From a virus, in the IMG/VR virus record IMGVR_UViG_3300034272_001041, positions 1 through 23,500 of that record: a stretch of DNA of 23,500 nucleotides. One strand, 5' to 3'. The notes under the pieces were generated by a model. The model was not told the DNA's origin and made no database searches. It saw only the letters and a program-made list of their open reading frames with translations. Made by a program: the position numbers and the translations under genes. This document shows positions 1 to 6,982 of this stretch, in pieces. Numbering within the stretch: position 1 is the first letter of the stretch; each line of letters begins with the position of its first letter.

Positions 1-1
1 G

Positions 2-331
2 TATGGGTTGAAAGAGTATGCACCTGAACAGATTGCATCGTTGTCACCTTCAGCATTATCAAAAATTGTTGAAGACTACAAAAAAGCTAAAAGAGCTTTA
101 CACATCATGAAGGCTAAAAAGTACTATCACGCTGAAACAAAGCTGATGAACGCTATTTTTCCTTCCTTCAATCTTGGTTCAAAAGATCATGATTGGTTCT
201 TGGAATTACCTAAGAATGTTACGTTAAGAAGTCTTGGAATATCAACTAAAGAAGTGATTGACGAGTTTATCAAACGTAAGCTATTACCTAAAAACTTTCA
301 CAAAATCACAATTCAAAACGTATCACTCTAA
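2..331 (+). CDS. Unknown protein, 5' end outside the window
   Basis: The reading frame is open from base 2, so the gene probably starts upstream; the only in-frame start inside the window is a TTG at 8, which would give 107 residues. The visible part is lysine-rich and mostly helical in character, with a run of K/A/Y around residues 25-45. It ends in TAA at 329-331, sharing one base with the ATG of the next gene, so the two are translationally coupled. No family is recognised. It lies in the same block as an HTH protein, which suggests an early or regulatory phage gene, but nothing in the sequence fixes a function. Confidence 0.6.
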   Translation, partial: YGLKEYAPEQIASLSPSALSKIVEDYKKAKRALHIMKAKKYYHAETKLMNAIFPSFNLGSKDHDWFLELPKNVTLRSLGISTKEVIDEFIKRKLLPKNFHKITIQNVSL

Positions 332-654
332 TGATTAAAACAGAAGAAACAGCTGAGTCCATCAAATATGGTGGACTTAGCAATTCTGAAATCATGATTG
401 TCTATTATCGCTTCAAAAAGTATATGGATGATCTTGAAGAAGGATTAAGCAAGAACCAAATTTCCAAGACTGTGAATACGCCAATGGGTAAAGGCACAGC
501 AATTATGCAAGTACCAGATGAACATATTCAGAAGTTCAAAGCTACTGAGTATTACAAGTTGTCAAAAGCAGTTGTTGCAAAACTTGGGCCCATTGTTGAG
601 CTATTACAGGAATGTGACGACAACTTTAAACAACTTGCAGATGAACTACGGTAG
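331..654 (+). CDS. Unknown 107-residue phage protein
   Basis: The ATG at 331 overlaps the stop codon of the upstream gene by one base. The product is a charged, probably all-helical protein without signal peptide or membrane segment. Residues 40-60 contain the segment QISKTVNTPMGKGTAIMQVP. The C-terminal third looks amphipathic and could form a short coiled coil. It overlaps the next gene (start 641) by 14 bases in another frame. No family is recognised; the tight coupling on both sides supports it as a real gene of the same operon. Confidence 0.7.
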   Translation: MIKTEETAESIKYGGLSNSEIMIVYYRFKKYMDDLEEGLSKNQISKTVNTPMGKGTAIMQVPDEHIQKFKATEYYKLSKAVVAKLGPIVELLQECDDNFKQLADELR

Positions 655-916
655 AATAAACAATGTTGTGTCCTATTCTGAGCTAATTTCTTTAGAGGCA
701 AAAGGATTGTACGCTATTGTTTGTTCACTTTGTGGGAACAAGGATTACTGCTATCCCGCATTATCAACTCTTGCAAAAATGTCTGGTAAAAGTAAATCTA
801 CTGTCCAGCGTTTACTCAAAGAATTAACAGAAAAGGGTGTTGTACAAAGGTTGTATGACCCAGCTCAAAGAAAAACCATCACTTATAACCTGATGGACAA
901 ACGTAAAAACTCTTAA
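641..916 (+). CDS. Winged-helix / HTH_36-type DNA-binding protein
   Basis: The 91-residue product carries a helix-turn-helix of the HTH_36 type, the class found in phage replication initiators and small regulators. Residues 38-69 read as YPALSTLAKMSGKSKSTVQR followed by LLKELTEKG, the usual 'fixed-sequence tests, then recognition helix, then wing' pattern; a basic/polar wing (residues 70-85) follows. The ATG at 641 is preferred to upstream in-frame starts (for example 518) because it removes a long overlap with the previous gene and puts the domain in a normal position. No second domain is present, so it is more likely a regulator or a minimal initiator than a full replication protein. Its target is unknown; the repeats at 1435-1473 are a candidate. 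Confidence 0.75.
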   Translation: MNYGRINNVVSYSELISLEAKGLYAIVCSLCGNKDYCYPALSTLAKMSGKSKSTVQRLLKELTEKGVVQRLYDPAQRKTITYNLMDKRKNS

Positions 917-928
917 AATCAATAAATT

Positions 929-1357
929 ATGTCAAAACAATCAATTTTATCGCAATTACGAGACTTAGAAGAAAAAGGTATGTCTTTTAATGATCATGTA
1001 CTTATCTGTATTGAAGCAGATGATAATGGTCTTCCTATTGGAAGTGCTGTTAAAGTAAAAGGTACTCCTTTCCAAACATTAGGTATGTTAGATCTTGCAA
1101 TTGCAAAATTGGAAGAAGCACGTGATTCTATTCATGAAAAGTTTCAAAGTATTGAAGATGCATCCCGCATGATGAATAATCTTCCAAAAGAGATGGTTGA
1201 CAAAATCAGAAACTTTGAAGAACAAGCACGTGAAGCTTTAAAGAATGGTGATATTGACAAGTTAGAAGCACTTCGTGACCAAGTTAAAAATGACCTTGGT
1301 ATAAAAGACGATGAAGGTGATGAAGACGGGTTCAATATTAATGACTTTAAAGGATAA
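929..1357 (+). CDS. Unknown acidic protein with coiled-coil region
   Basis: 142 residues. The N-terminal half (about 1-60) looks like a small alpha/beta domain (HVLICIEADDNGLPIGSAVK). The rest (60-125) is strongly helical with heptad-like spacing and probably forms a coiled coil. The C-terminus (about 126-142) is an acidic tail rich in D, E and G. The start at 929 follows an A/T-rich leader after a 12-base gap from the HTH gene. A strong hairpin terminator lies 19 bases after the stop, so this is the last gene of the first transcription unit. No family recognised; a multimeric scaffold or binding protein would fit the shape, but this is only inference. Confidence 0.7.
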   Translation: MSKQSILSQLRDLEEKGMSFNDHVLICIEADDNGLPIGSAVKVKGTPFQTLGMLDLAIAKLEEARDSIHEKFQSIEDASRMMNNLPKEMVDKIRNFEEQAREALKNGDIDKLEALRDQVKNDLGIKDDEGDEDGFNINDFKG

Positions 1358-1375
1358 TATTAAGAGAGGCCATGG

Positions 1376-1401
1376 TCATGGGTGACTACCCATGAATTTT
1401 T
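1376..1401 (+). terminator. Rho-independent terminator after the first gene block
   Basis: TCATGGGT (1376-1383) pairs perfectly with ACCCATGA (1388-1395) around the loop GACT and is followed by ATTTTT. An outer, weaker pairing of AAGAGA (1362-1367) with TCTCTT (1408-1413) could enlarge the structure. It separates the HTH block from the W-rich/AAA+/VWA block. Confidence 0.7.
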
Positions 1402-1434
1402 CCGCTTTCTCTTTATATTCTTCTCTTTACTTAC

Positions 1435-1473
1435 TAGTCACTGGTGAATACCATAGGTGGTCACTGGTGACTA
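1435..1473. repeat. Direct and inverted repeat of GTCACTGGTGA upstream of 1516
   Basis: GTCACTGGTGA occurs at 1437-1447 and again at 1460-1470, 23 bases apart. Each copy is itself nearly palindromic (TCAC/GTGA), and TAGTCAC at 1435-1441 is complementary to GTGACTA at 1467-1473, so the whole element can also fold into one hairpin. The core GGTGACTA also appears in the terminator hairpin at 1381-1388. It lies between a terminator and the next gene, where an operator would be expected. A dimeric DNA-binding protein such as the nearby HTH protein could bind here; that link is inference. Confidence 0.6.
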
Positions 1474-1515
1474 TGTACTCTTAAAAAATTCATTAAAAAT
1501 CAAACAGTTAAAAGT

Positions 1516-2100
1516 ATGGGAGTAGACATTTATGGAATTAGTCCAAAGTTGACTAGTCCAGCACCAGAAATGCCAAAAGATTATCATGAATTTACTGATG
1601 AGCAACAGTCTGCTTATTGGTCTATGCGTGATGAATGGGAACAGACAAATCCAGGTTTCTATTTTAGAAACAACTGGTGGCATTGGCGTCCTATTCAAAT
1701 GTTAATTAATGTCTTTAATGACGTAAACCAAATCAACATTCCAGAAGATCAGTTAAAAGGTCTTGGTGAAAATGGTGGTAATGGTGTAAAAGACAAAGGT
1801 CATTGTGAGCAACTTGCTAAATCTTTCAAAGAATTTACTGCTCTAATGAGAAATGAAGGCCAGAATGTTGTGTATTTCAACACAGGATGGTGGCACTTTA
1901 AGGACAAAGAACTTAATGGAGGAAAATCTATTGATGACCAAGACCTTATTGACAAGTTAAATGAAAAGTATCCTGGGATATTCTTTGAAGCGCCAACTCT
2001 TAATGGAGTTGACTATGAAGTATCTCACGCTACAAATGTTGACAATTTAGAAGAGTTTGCTCTTTTCTTAGAAAACTGTAATGGTTTTGAAATTTATTAA
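1516..2100 (+). CDS. Unknown W-rich phage protein (MGVDIYG type)
   Basis: 194 residues starting at the ATG at 1516. It begins MGVDIYGISP and contains an aromatic cluster, YFRNNWWHWRP at about residues 50-60, and later FNTGWWHFKD at about 118-127. These are hallmarks of an uncharacterised phage/bacterial protein class that I recognise only by pattern. There is no signal peptide or membrane segment. It is the first gene after the 1358-1515 regulatory stretch and is followed, after a 20-base gap, by the AAA+ ATPase gene, so it is probably cotranscribed with it. The tryptophan clusters suggest a ligand- or protein-binding surface. Function unknown. Confidence 0.75.
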   Translation: MGVDIYGISPKLTSPAPEMPKDYHEFTDEQQSAYWSMRDEWEQTNPGFYFRNNWWHWRPIQMLINVFNDVNQINIPEDQLKGLGENGGNGVKDKGHCEQLAKSFKEFTALMRNEGQNVVYFNTGWWHFKDKELNGGKSIDDQDLIDKLNEKYPGIFFEAPTLNGVDYEVSHATNVDNLEEFALFLENCNGFEIY

Positions 2101-2120
2101 AAACTTAAAAACAAATCAAG

Positions 2121-3407
2121 ATGATCCTATTACAATCGTTTATTAGTGGAACTAGTTATCAAGTAAAAACTCTTCCTAAGCAAGCATTTGAAAAGTCTTT
2201 GACTCGTCACATTGATGACATCAAGATTACTTCTCCAATTGCAGAATTTGCCAAATTTCCTTTAGGTACATTGTTCATGACTGATGGATATGATTTTCCA
2301 GAAGATGACCACTTACACATTCGTAAAGAGAATGTAGTACCTATTTCTTATGAAGGAACTGTGTTTCCTTTGGCGCACATTGATAAAGAGCGTCTTCAAA
2401 CAATAGCTGACTTTGTTGTCAACTATATGATTGACAGTGATGAGTACGGTTTTGAAAAAGCCAAAACAATGGCAGAACAATTTGCTACTTATGGTTATGA
2501 ATATGATTGGGATACCATGATTGCTCCTAAACCTATTGAAGGTGGTGAACTTCCTTCTGGTACAAACCTGAAGCGTACAATTGCTGCAAACTATCCTGTA
2601 CCATCTGTTGATGAGTGTGGTTTCCACATTGATCCAGACATGTGGTTCTTGCTTGTGAGAAACGTGTTGCGTGGTGAAAATACTTTGTTGATAGGACCAA
2701 CAGGTTCAGGTAAAACAGAAATTGTTTCCCACCTTGCTCTTGCAATGGAAAAGCACATGTACATCCAAGACATGGGTACTGTGCAAGATGCGCAGTCTGC
2801 ATTACTTGGTGTTCACCGTTTGAATAAAGAAGGTCACTCAGCATTTGAGTTTGCTCCTTTTGTACACAACATTCAAGCTGGTGGTATCATGTTGTTAGAC
2901 GAGCTTAACCGTTCACCTCTTGCTGCAAATAATATCTTGTTCCCTTGTTTGGATAAAAGACGTTACTTGCCAGTAGACATTGCATGTGAAGATTGTGACC
3001 GTAAGATTGCTGTTGATGAAAACACTGTTTTCTTTGCAACTGCTAATCTTGGTTCTGAGTACTCTGGTACTCATTCAATTGACCGTGCATTGTTGGATCG
3101 CTTCTTTCCTATTGAGTTAGGTTATCCTACAGAAAAGGATGAAGTGAATGTATTAAAATTGCGTACTGGAATTGATGAGAAAGCTGCTACAGCTATTGTT
3201 CGCGTATCTAATGAGATACGTAAGCAATACAAAGAGCAAGAGCTTTCAACACCTGTCTCTGTGCGTCATACTATTCAAGCTGCAAGTCTTATTGCAGATG
3301 GCTTTGATGTTGATAAAGCATTGCTTGCTACCATCATGCCATTGTTTGAAGATGGTATTGGTGTATCTGAGCGTAGCAAAGTGTTATCAATTGTATCAGC
3401 CTTCTAA
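2121..3407 (+). CDS. MoxR/CobS-like AAA+ ATPase
   Basis: 428 residues. The AAA+ core lies at about 165-400: Walker A GPTGSGKTE (192-200), Walker B GIMLLDELNRS with D260 and E261, a sensor-1-like segment FFATANLGS (about 303-311) and an arginine-finger-like DRALLDRFF (about 321-329). This arrangement matches the MoxR/CobS branch, whose members work with a VWA-domain partner to remodel proteins or load metal. An insert after Walker B carries a CEDC pair (about residues 291-294), possibly metal-binding. The N-terminal 160 residues are unassigned and may choose the substrate. The VWA gene begins 87 bases downstream, which is the classic pairing. CobS proper serves cobalamin synthesis, but no cobalamin genes are here, so 'CobS-like' describes fold and not pathway. 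Confidence 0.88.
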   Translation: MILLQSFISGTSYQVKTLPKQAFEKSLTRHIDDIKITSPIAEFAKFPLGTLFMTDGYDFPEDDHLHIRKENVVPISYEGTVFPLAHIDKERLQTIADFVVNYMIDSDEYGFEKAKTMAEQFATYGYEYDWDTMIAPKPIEGGELPSGTNLKRTIAANYPVPSVDECGFHIDPDMWFLLVRNVLRGENTLLIGPTGSGKTEIVSHLALAMEKHMYIQDMGTVQDAQSALLGVHRLNKEGHSAFEFAPFVHNIQAGGIMLLDELNRSPLAANNILFPCLDKRRYLPVDIACEDCDRKIAVDENTVFFATANLGSEYSGTHSIDRALLDRFFPIELGYPTEKDEVNVLKLRTGIDEKAATAIVRVSNEIRKQYKEQELSTPVSVRHTIQAASLIADGFDVDKALLATIMPLFEDGIGVSERSKVLSIVSAF

Positions 3408-3425
3408 AGTTGAATAGGATCAACT
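3408..3425 (+). other. Small hairpin just after the ATPase stop codon
   Basis: AGTTGA (3408-3413) pairs with TCAACT (3420-3425) around a 6-base loop. It is not followed by a T run, so it is not a terminator by itself. It could protect the 3' end of the ATPase mRNA or be chance. Confidence 0.35.
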
Positions 3426-3440
3426 ATAAAGTGATAATGA

Positions 3441-3468
3441 AAGGAGAGTGTAACAACTCTCCTTTTTT
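3441..3468 (+). terminator. Terminator between the AAA+ and VWA genes
   Basis: AAGGAGAGT (3441-3449) pairs with ACTCTCCTT (3456-3464), loop GTAACA, followed by further T residues to 3468. It would at least partly uncouple the VWA gene from the ATPase gene, which implies a separate promoter or partial read-through. Confidence 0.8.
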
Positions 3469-3494
3469 GTCACAAATCTTTAAAAAACAGTGAC

Positions 3495-5363
3495 ATGAGC
3501 AAATTAGTAAAAGATTGGTTTAATCGTAGAGCTGAAGACGCATTTACATTTCAAGATGAAAGTAAACGTTTTTTCAGCTGGGATAAAGGTAGGAGTTCTT
3601 ACTCTTCATACTTTATCAAAAATGACAACTCTCTAAAAGAGGCTTCTAAAATGATTGGTTCTATGTTTAGAGTTATTGGTGTTCCTAAGACTTTTAAGTA
3701 CACTAATGACATTCAAACTGCATCAAGACATACTGATAGAACATCTGTTCAAGTTCCTTTAAGCATGTTGCGTGATGAAGAAGGTAATTATTTAGATAAT
3801 GATCCTAATCTTCTTGACGCATTCTATGGCGCAGCAATTCAGAATGCATGTTTGGCATCAATGCAAACAACATATGAGTATCAAAAAACTATGCAAGCAC
3901 GTGATACATCTCGTGGTGCAACAGTTAAAGACTTGTTACACAGTGTGTTGAACACAGAACGTATTGATAAAAAACTTGCTGATCGTCTTCCTGGTTATCT
4001 GAAATTTGTTCAGAAGTACAAAGACCACAGGTTTGAAAATTATGAAGGACCTGGACCTGAAGCAGCAAAACAAAAACGTCTATTGGATCTTGTGGTAAAA
4101 ATGTTACGCTATCCTGCTAACATTACAGAAGAAGACATGGACGAGTTTGGTGAACCATTGAAAGCTATGGAACGCTTGCTTAAGAAGCATGGCGGTATCC
4201 CAGCAGACTTTGATGGTTGCAGCAGCATGGCAACAAGTCTTTCTAACATTGTTTACAAGTATGTAGACAAAGAAGAAGAACCTCCAGGTGGTGGTGGCAG
4301 TGGCGAAGATGAAGATGAATCAGATGGTTCAGGCGGAACTCCTCCTCCAAAAGCAAAACCTGAGATGAGCAAAGCTGAGCTTAACGATTTTGCCAAAGAA
4401 ATGATGCAAGCTTTGATTAATCCTGAAGAAGGTGAAAGCTCTGATGAAGATTTCAAAGCAGAATTTGATGACTTTGTGGATGACATGGATGAGTCAAGTA
4501 CTCCCAAAACAGATTATGAATGGGAAGAAGAAGGAACTGCTACTCAAGGTAATGTCTATTTTAAAAAAGCAAATATTAACGAGAAATCAAAAGAACGTTA
4601 TAAAGATGCTTTGACAAAAATTGACACAACAAAAGCTGCTGTACTTCAAAAGCTTTTTGCTCGTAAGAGTAAAAACTATGAGTTCTCTATGAAATCTATG
4701 CGTTCAGGACGTCTTGATACAAACAAGATTGCAGAAGCTGCTCAACAAGTTCCTACTATTTATGAAAGATTTGGTCAAGTAACTACCAGCAAAGTTTGTG
4801 TTGGTGTTCTTATTGACGAGTCTGGATCTATGGGAGGATCTAAAATTGAGAAAGCAAGAGAAGCTGCAATCTTTATCAATGAAGTTTTCAGAAAAATGCC
4901 TGATGTTGAGTTATTTATCTATGGTCATACTGCAGATACAACAAACACAGGTTCTGTAGACATGATGGTGTATCGTGAAAAAGGATTTATTACTGATCCA
5001 TTTTCTCTTGGTTCTGTTACAGCACGTGCAAATAACAGAGATGGTGATGCCATCTTTGCTACTGCAAAACGTATGCGTGGTCAAACAGAAAATCAAGGTT
5101 TACTTTTTGTGTTATCAGATGGTGCTCCTTCTGCCTCAGATTATGGTGGACGCAGTGCAATTGAAGATACACGTAAAAAAGTATTGCGTGCTCAATCGCT
5201 TGGCTTTCAAGTAATTCAGATTGCTATTGAGGAACACGTTCCTTCGCGTGATATGTTTGATTACTTTATCAAAATGACAGACATCAAGAATCTTCCAAAA
5301 GAACTTGTTGCTTACATGTCAAGAAAAGTAGACAAGCTTATCAAAGAAAAGGTAACTGTTTAA
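3495..5363 (+). CDS. CobT-like VWA-domain protein
   Basis: 622 residues. The C-terminal part (about 430-615) is a von Willebrand A domain with an intact MIDAS signature DESGSMGGSK beginning at D441 and a later acidic position in NNRDGDAI. The N-terminal part (1-250) is an unassigned, mostly helical region. Between them lies a low-complexity acidic linker (about 255-345) with poly-G, DEDE and PPP stretches. Helical N-terminus, acidic linker and C-terminal VWA is the architecture of the CobT-type chelatase subunit, the usual partner of a CobS/MoxR ATPase, here the preceding gene. The protein binds a metal ion through MIDAS and probably presents a client to the ATPase ring. The client is unknown. 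Cytoplasmic; no signal peptide. Confidence 0.87.
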   Translation: MSKLVKDWFNRRAEDAFTFQDESKRFFSWDKGRSSYSSYFIKNDNSLKEASKMIGSMFRVIGVPKTFKYTNDIQTASRHTDRTSVQVPLSMLRDEEGNYLDNDPNLLDAFYGAAIQNACLASMQTTYEYQKTMQARDTSRGATVKDLLHSVLNTERIDKKLADRLPGYLKFVQKYKDHRFENYEGPGPEAAKQKRLLDLVVKMLRYPANITEEDMDEFGEPLKAMERLLKKHGGIPADFDGCSSMATSLSNIVYKYVDKEEEPPGGGGSGEDEDESDGSGGTPPPKAKPEMSKAELNDFAKEMMQALINPEEGESSDEDFKAEFDDFVDDMDESSTPKTDYEWEEEGTATQGNVYFKKANINEKSKERYKDALTKIDTTKAAVLQKLFARKSKNYEFSMKSMRSGRLDTNKIAEAAQQVPTIYERFGQVTTSKVCVGVLIDESGSMGGSKIEKAREAAIFINEVFRKMPDVELFIYGHTADTTNTGSVDMMVYREKGFITDPFSLGSVTARANNRDGDAIFATAKRMRGQTENQGLLFVLSDGAPSASDYGGRSAIEDTRKKVLRAQSLGFQVIQIAIEEHVPSRDMFDYFIKMTDIKNLPKELVAYMSRKVDKLIKEKVTV

Positions 5364-5386
5364 TCATTATACCAAATAGTATTATA

Positions 5387-5416
5387 CCAGGTGGTGAAAT
5401 CTCATCACCTGGTTTT
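5387..5416 (+). terminator. Terminator after the VWA gene
   Basis: An 11-bp stem, CCAGGTGGTGA (5387-5397) with TCATCACCTGG (5402-5412) including one G-T pair, loop AATC, then TTTT. It ends the VWA unit 13 bases before the radical SAM start codon. Confidence 0.8.
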
Positions 5417-5428
5417 ACTTTTAACACT

Positions 5429-6286
5429 ATGGAACAAGTAATTAGAAAATCAATGCTCATCCGTGAGAGTGGCAGAAGTACAGACTTTATATCACCAAGC
5501 TTTGGGCATGGTTGTCTATTTGATTGTACATACTGTTACATGAAACGTCATAAACCTGAAGGTTTAGACATTGCCAAAAACACAAGTGAAATACTAACTG
5601 AAATTAACAATCATAGTTGGTTTTCTGTTGTTGACAAACCAAATCAAACTCATGAGAAGTTTATTACTTATGACATCTCATGTAATGAGGATTTTGCTTT
5701 ACACTTAAAATATCATAAGTGGCAATACATCTTTGACTTTTTTAAGCAAAGTGAGATTGCAATGGGTTCATTTGCAACTAAATACGTAAACAAAGAACTT
5801 CTTACGTACAATCCTGAAAAAAAGATACGTATAAGATTTTCTTTAATGCCTCAAAAGTATGCAGATTTGTTAGAACCTAACACTACTAAAATCATTGATA
5901 GAATCAAAGCTATTAATGAATTTATTGAAGCTGGTTATGATGTTCATATTAATTTCTCACCTGTAATTGTAACAGATGATTGGTTAGAGCAATACAGAAT
6001 GTTGTTTGAAGGCGTTGATGGTCTTGTGGATAGAAAGTATAAAGATCAAGTTAAAGCTGAAGTTATCTTTTTGACTCACAATCGTGACAAGCATATTCAC
6101 AATTTGCAAACTGCGAAACCTGGCGAAGAACTGTTGTGGAATCCTGATATACAAGAAGACAAAACTTCGCAGTATGGAGGACTTAACTTACGCTACAAAC
6201 ATAATCTAAAGTCTGAGTACATTGATCAGTTTACACAACTTCATGATGAGATCATACCGTGGAACAAAATCAGATATATCTTTTAA
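5429..6286 (+). CDS. Radical SAM protein, spore-photoproduct-lyase-like
   Basis: 285 residues. The radical SAM cluster motif CxxxCxxC is present as C29, C33 and C36 in GHGCLFDCTYCYMKRH, which would hold a 4Fe-4S cluster and cleave S-adenosylmethionine. The 'SPSFGHGC...YCYM' context and the later INFSPVIVTDDW strand are typical of the SPL-like/Rv2578c-like branch. Spore photoproduct lyase is about 340 residues, so this is short, and I cannot point to the SPL hydrogen-donor cysteine. A DNA-repair role is therefore possible but unproven; RNA or protein modification is an alternative. The gene starts right after the VWA terminator and is followed by the small genes at 6296 and 6487. Confidence 0.82.
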   Translation: MEQVIRKSMLIRESGRSTDFISPSFGHGCLFDCTYCYMKRHKPEGLDIAKNTSEILTEINNHSWFSVVDKPNQTHEKFITYDISCNEDFALHLKYHKWQYIFDFFKQSEIAMGSFATKYVNKELLTYNPEKKIRIRFSLMPQKYADLLEPNTTKIIDRIKAINEFIEAGYDVHINFSPVIVTDDWLEQYRMLFEGVDGLVDRKYKDQVKAEVIFLTHNRDKHIHNLQTAKPGEELLWNPDIQEDKTSQYGGLNLRYKHNLKSEYIDQFTQLHDEIIPWNKIRYIF

Positions 6287-6295
6287 AATCAGCAT

Positions 6296-6490
6296 ATGGA
6301 AGTATTAAGTGAAGGTTCTAAAGTAACATATGTTAAAGACAGAACAAAAGAACACGGTATTATAAAAGTTTTTTCTGAAGACGGTAGATTTGCATTTGTT
6401 GTGTATCATTGCAATGATGATTGGGACAATTACAAAAATTACACAGGTCAAATGACAGCAGTATCAAATTTAAAACCTGGATGGATATGA
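6296..6490 (+). CDS. Small SH3/KOW-like phage protein
   Basis: 64 residues, predicted all-beta: GSKVTYVKD...HGIIKVFSEDGRFAFVVYHC then NDDWDNYKNYTG and a closing NLKPGWI. This alternation of short strands resembles small SH3/KOW-like barrels, and the 'VVYHCNDDWDNY' core is one I recognise from unannotated phage genes. Stop TGA (6488-6490) overlaps the ATG of the next gene (6487), so the two are coupled. Nucleic-acid or protein binding is plausible; no catalytic motif. Confidence 0.7.
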   Translation: MEVLSEGSKVTYVKDRTKEHGIIKVFSEDGRFAFVVYHCNDDWDNYKNYTGQMTAVSNLKPGWI

Positions 6491-6735
6491 TGGGAGCATT
6501 TTATTGTCCACATTGTGGCACAGCAAACGCGTGTAATTGTAAAACATGCTCACCTCATATAAAAGAAGGTGAATATGTCAATACTTGGACTGAAGATGGT
6601 GAGGGTATGATTTGTGGCAAATGCTCTAAAACATATAGCCCTGATCAATCTTTAGATGAAGAAATGAGACAAAGAAATTTTCCCCTGCGAGGCGGAATGG
6701 ATGTGGGTAATCAGGTAGACACTCCCCAAAACTAG
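6487..6735 (+). CDS. Small zinc-ribbon protein
   Basis: 82 residues from the ATG at 6487 (a second ATG follows directly). Cysteine pairs YCPHCG, ACNCKTC and ICGKC give at least two potential zinc sites. The segment EGEYVNTWTEDGEGMICGKC is conserved-looking for a phage zinc-ribbon family. The last 15 or so residues (from FPLRGG) are coded by sequence that also looks like the beginning of the structured RNA stretch, so the C-terminus may be a read-out of non-coding sequence. Likely role: protein or nucleic-acid binding; not an enzyme by anything visible. Confidence 0.7.
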   Translation: MMGAFYCPHCGTANACNCKTCSPHIKEGEYVNTWTEDGEGMICGKCSKTYSPDQSLDEEMRQRNFPLRGGMDVGNQVDTPQN

Positions 6736-6805
6736 TGAGGTAATGAGAGGCAAAACAATTGTCTGACACTAGCAAAATCGTGACAGCGTGGAAAGACATG
6801 CACAC
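6700..6805 (+). ncRNA. Structured, probably non-coding stretch upstream of the tRNA-like element
   Basis: Several nested pairings sit here: GTGGG/CTCCCC around GTAGACA (about 6699-6727), CTAGTG with CACTAG (about 6732-6772) enclosing AGGCAA/TTGTCT, and GCGTG with CATGC (about 6786-6801) around GAAAGA. The first 35 bases overlap the end of the zinc-ribbon gene. The GGGTAATC and GTAGACA wording recalls P5-region sequence of group I introns, but I cannot find a convincing P7 pair, so I call only 'structured RNA'. Confidence 0.4.
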
Positions 6806-6964
6806 AGTCAGGTGGCGAAAGAAGGACTGCACTGATAAAGCAGTATCCTGATGGCAAACGCATGAACAAAGGTTAACAGTAAGGATAACGTAGAGTAACC
6901 TTGAAATACCCATAAGTATAGCTCATAAGTTATCATACAGGTTCGAATCCTGTCCTGACTACTA
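6806..6964 (+). tRNA. Interrupted or degenerate tRNA-like element
   Basis: The 3' end is textbook: T-arm ACAGG-TTCGAAT-CCTGT (6937-6953), acceptor strand CCTGACT (6954-6960), then ACTA instead of ACCA. A perfectly complementary 7-base strand AGTCAGG lies at 6806-6812, followed by TG and a D-arm-like GCG/TGC stem (6815-6817, 6828-6830) whose loop contains GG. Between these parts there are about 105 bases in place of an anticodon arm and variable loop. They can form ACTGC/GCAGT (6826-6844), AAGGTTA/TAACCTT (6869-6902) and GATAA/TTATC (6834-6838, 6930-6934). No canonical anticodon stem plus variable loop fits, so I assign no amino acid. It may be an intron-bearing, tmRNA-like or decayed tRNA. 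Note that TCAGG could instead pair locally with CCTGA (6847-6851). Confidence 0.5.
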
Positions 6965-6982
6965 AATTTAAAAACAAACAAA

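Noticed and set aside
518-640. Longer N-terminus for the HTH protein from 518
   Set aside because: It would overlap the upstream gene by 137 bases, and the extra residues have no domain character; the ATG at 641 gives a compact HTH protein.
3495-5363. Cobalamin cobaltochelatase (true CobT)
   Set aside because: The architecture matches, but there is no CobN or other cobalamin gene, so only 'CobT-like' is justified.
6690-6930. Group I intron
   Set aside because: Parts of the sequence resemble P5 and P8 wording, but no P7 pair or R/S core could be placed, and no clear second exon upstream was found. Kept only as a possibility in the findings.
6878-6961. A shorter tRNA starting at AGTAAGG (6878)
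   Set aside because: The acceptor would have a mismatch in its middle, position 8 would not be U, and the D-loop would lack GG.
6806-6964. Ordinary tmRNA
   Set aside because: The acceptor stem lacks the G-U pair at position 3 that marks alanine tmRNA, and no tag reading frame ending in Ala-Ala was found in the insert. A short GCAAACG resemblance to the E. coli resume site is likely chance.
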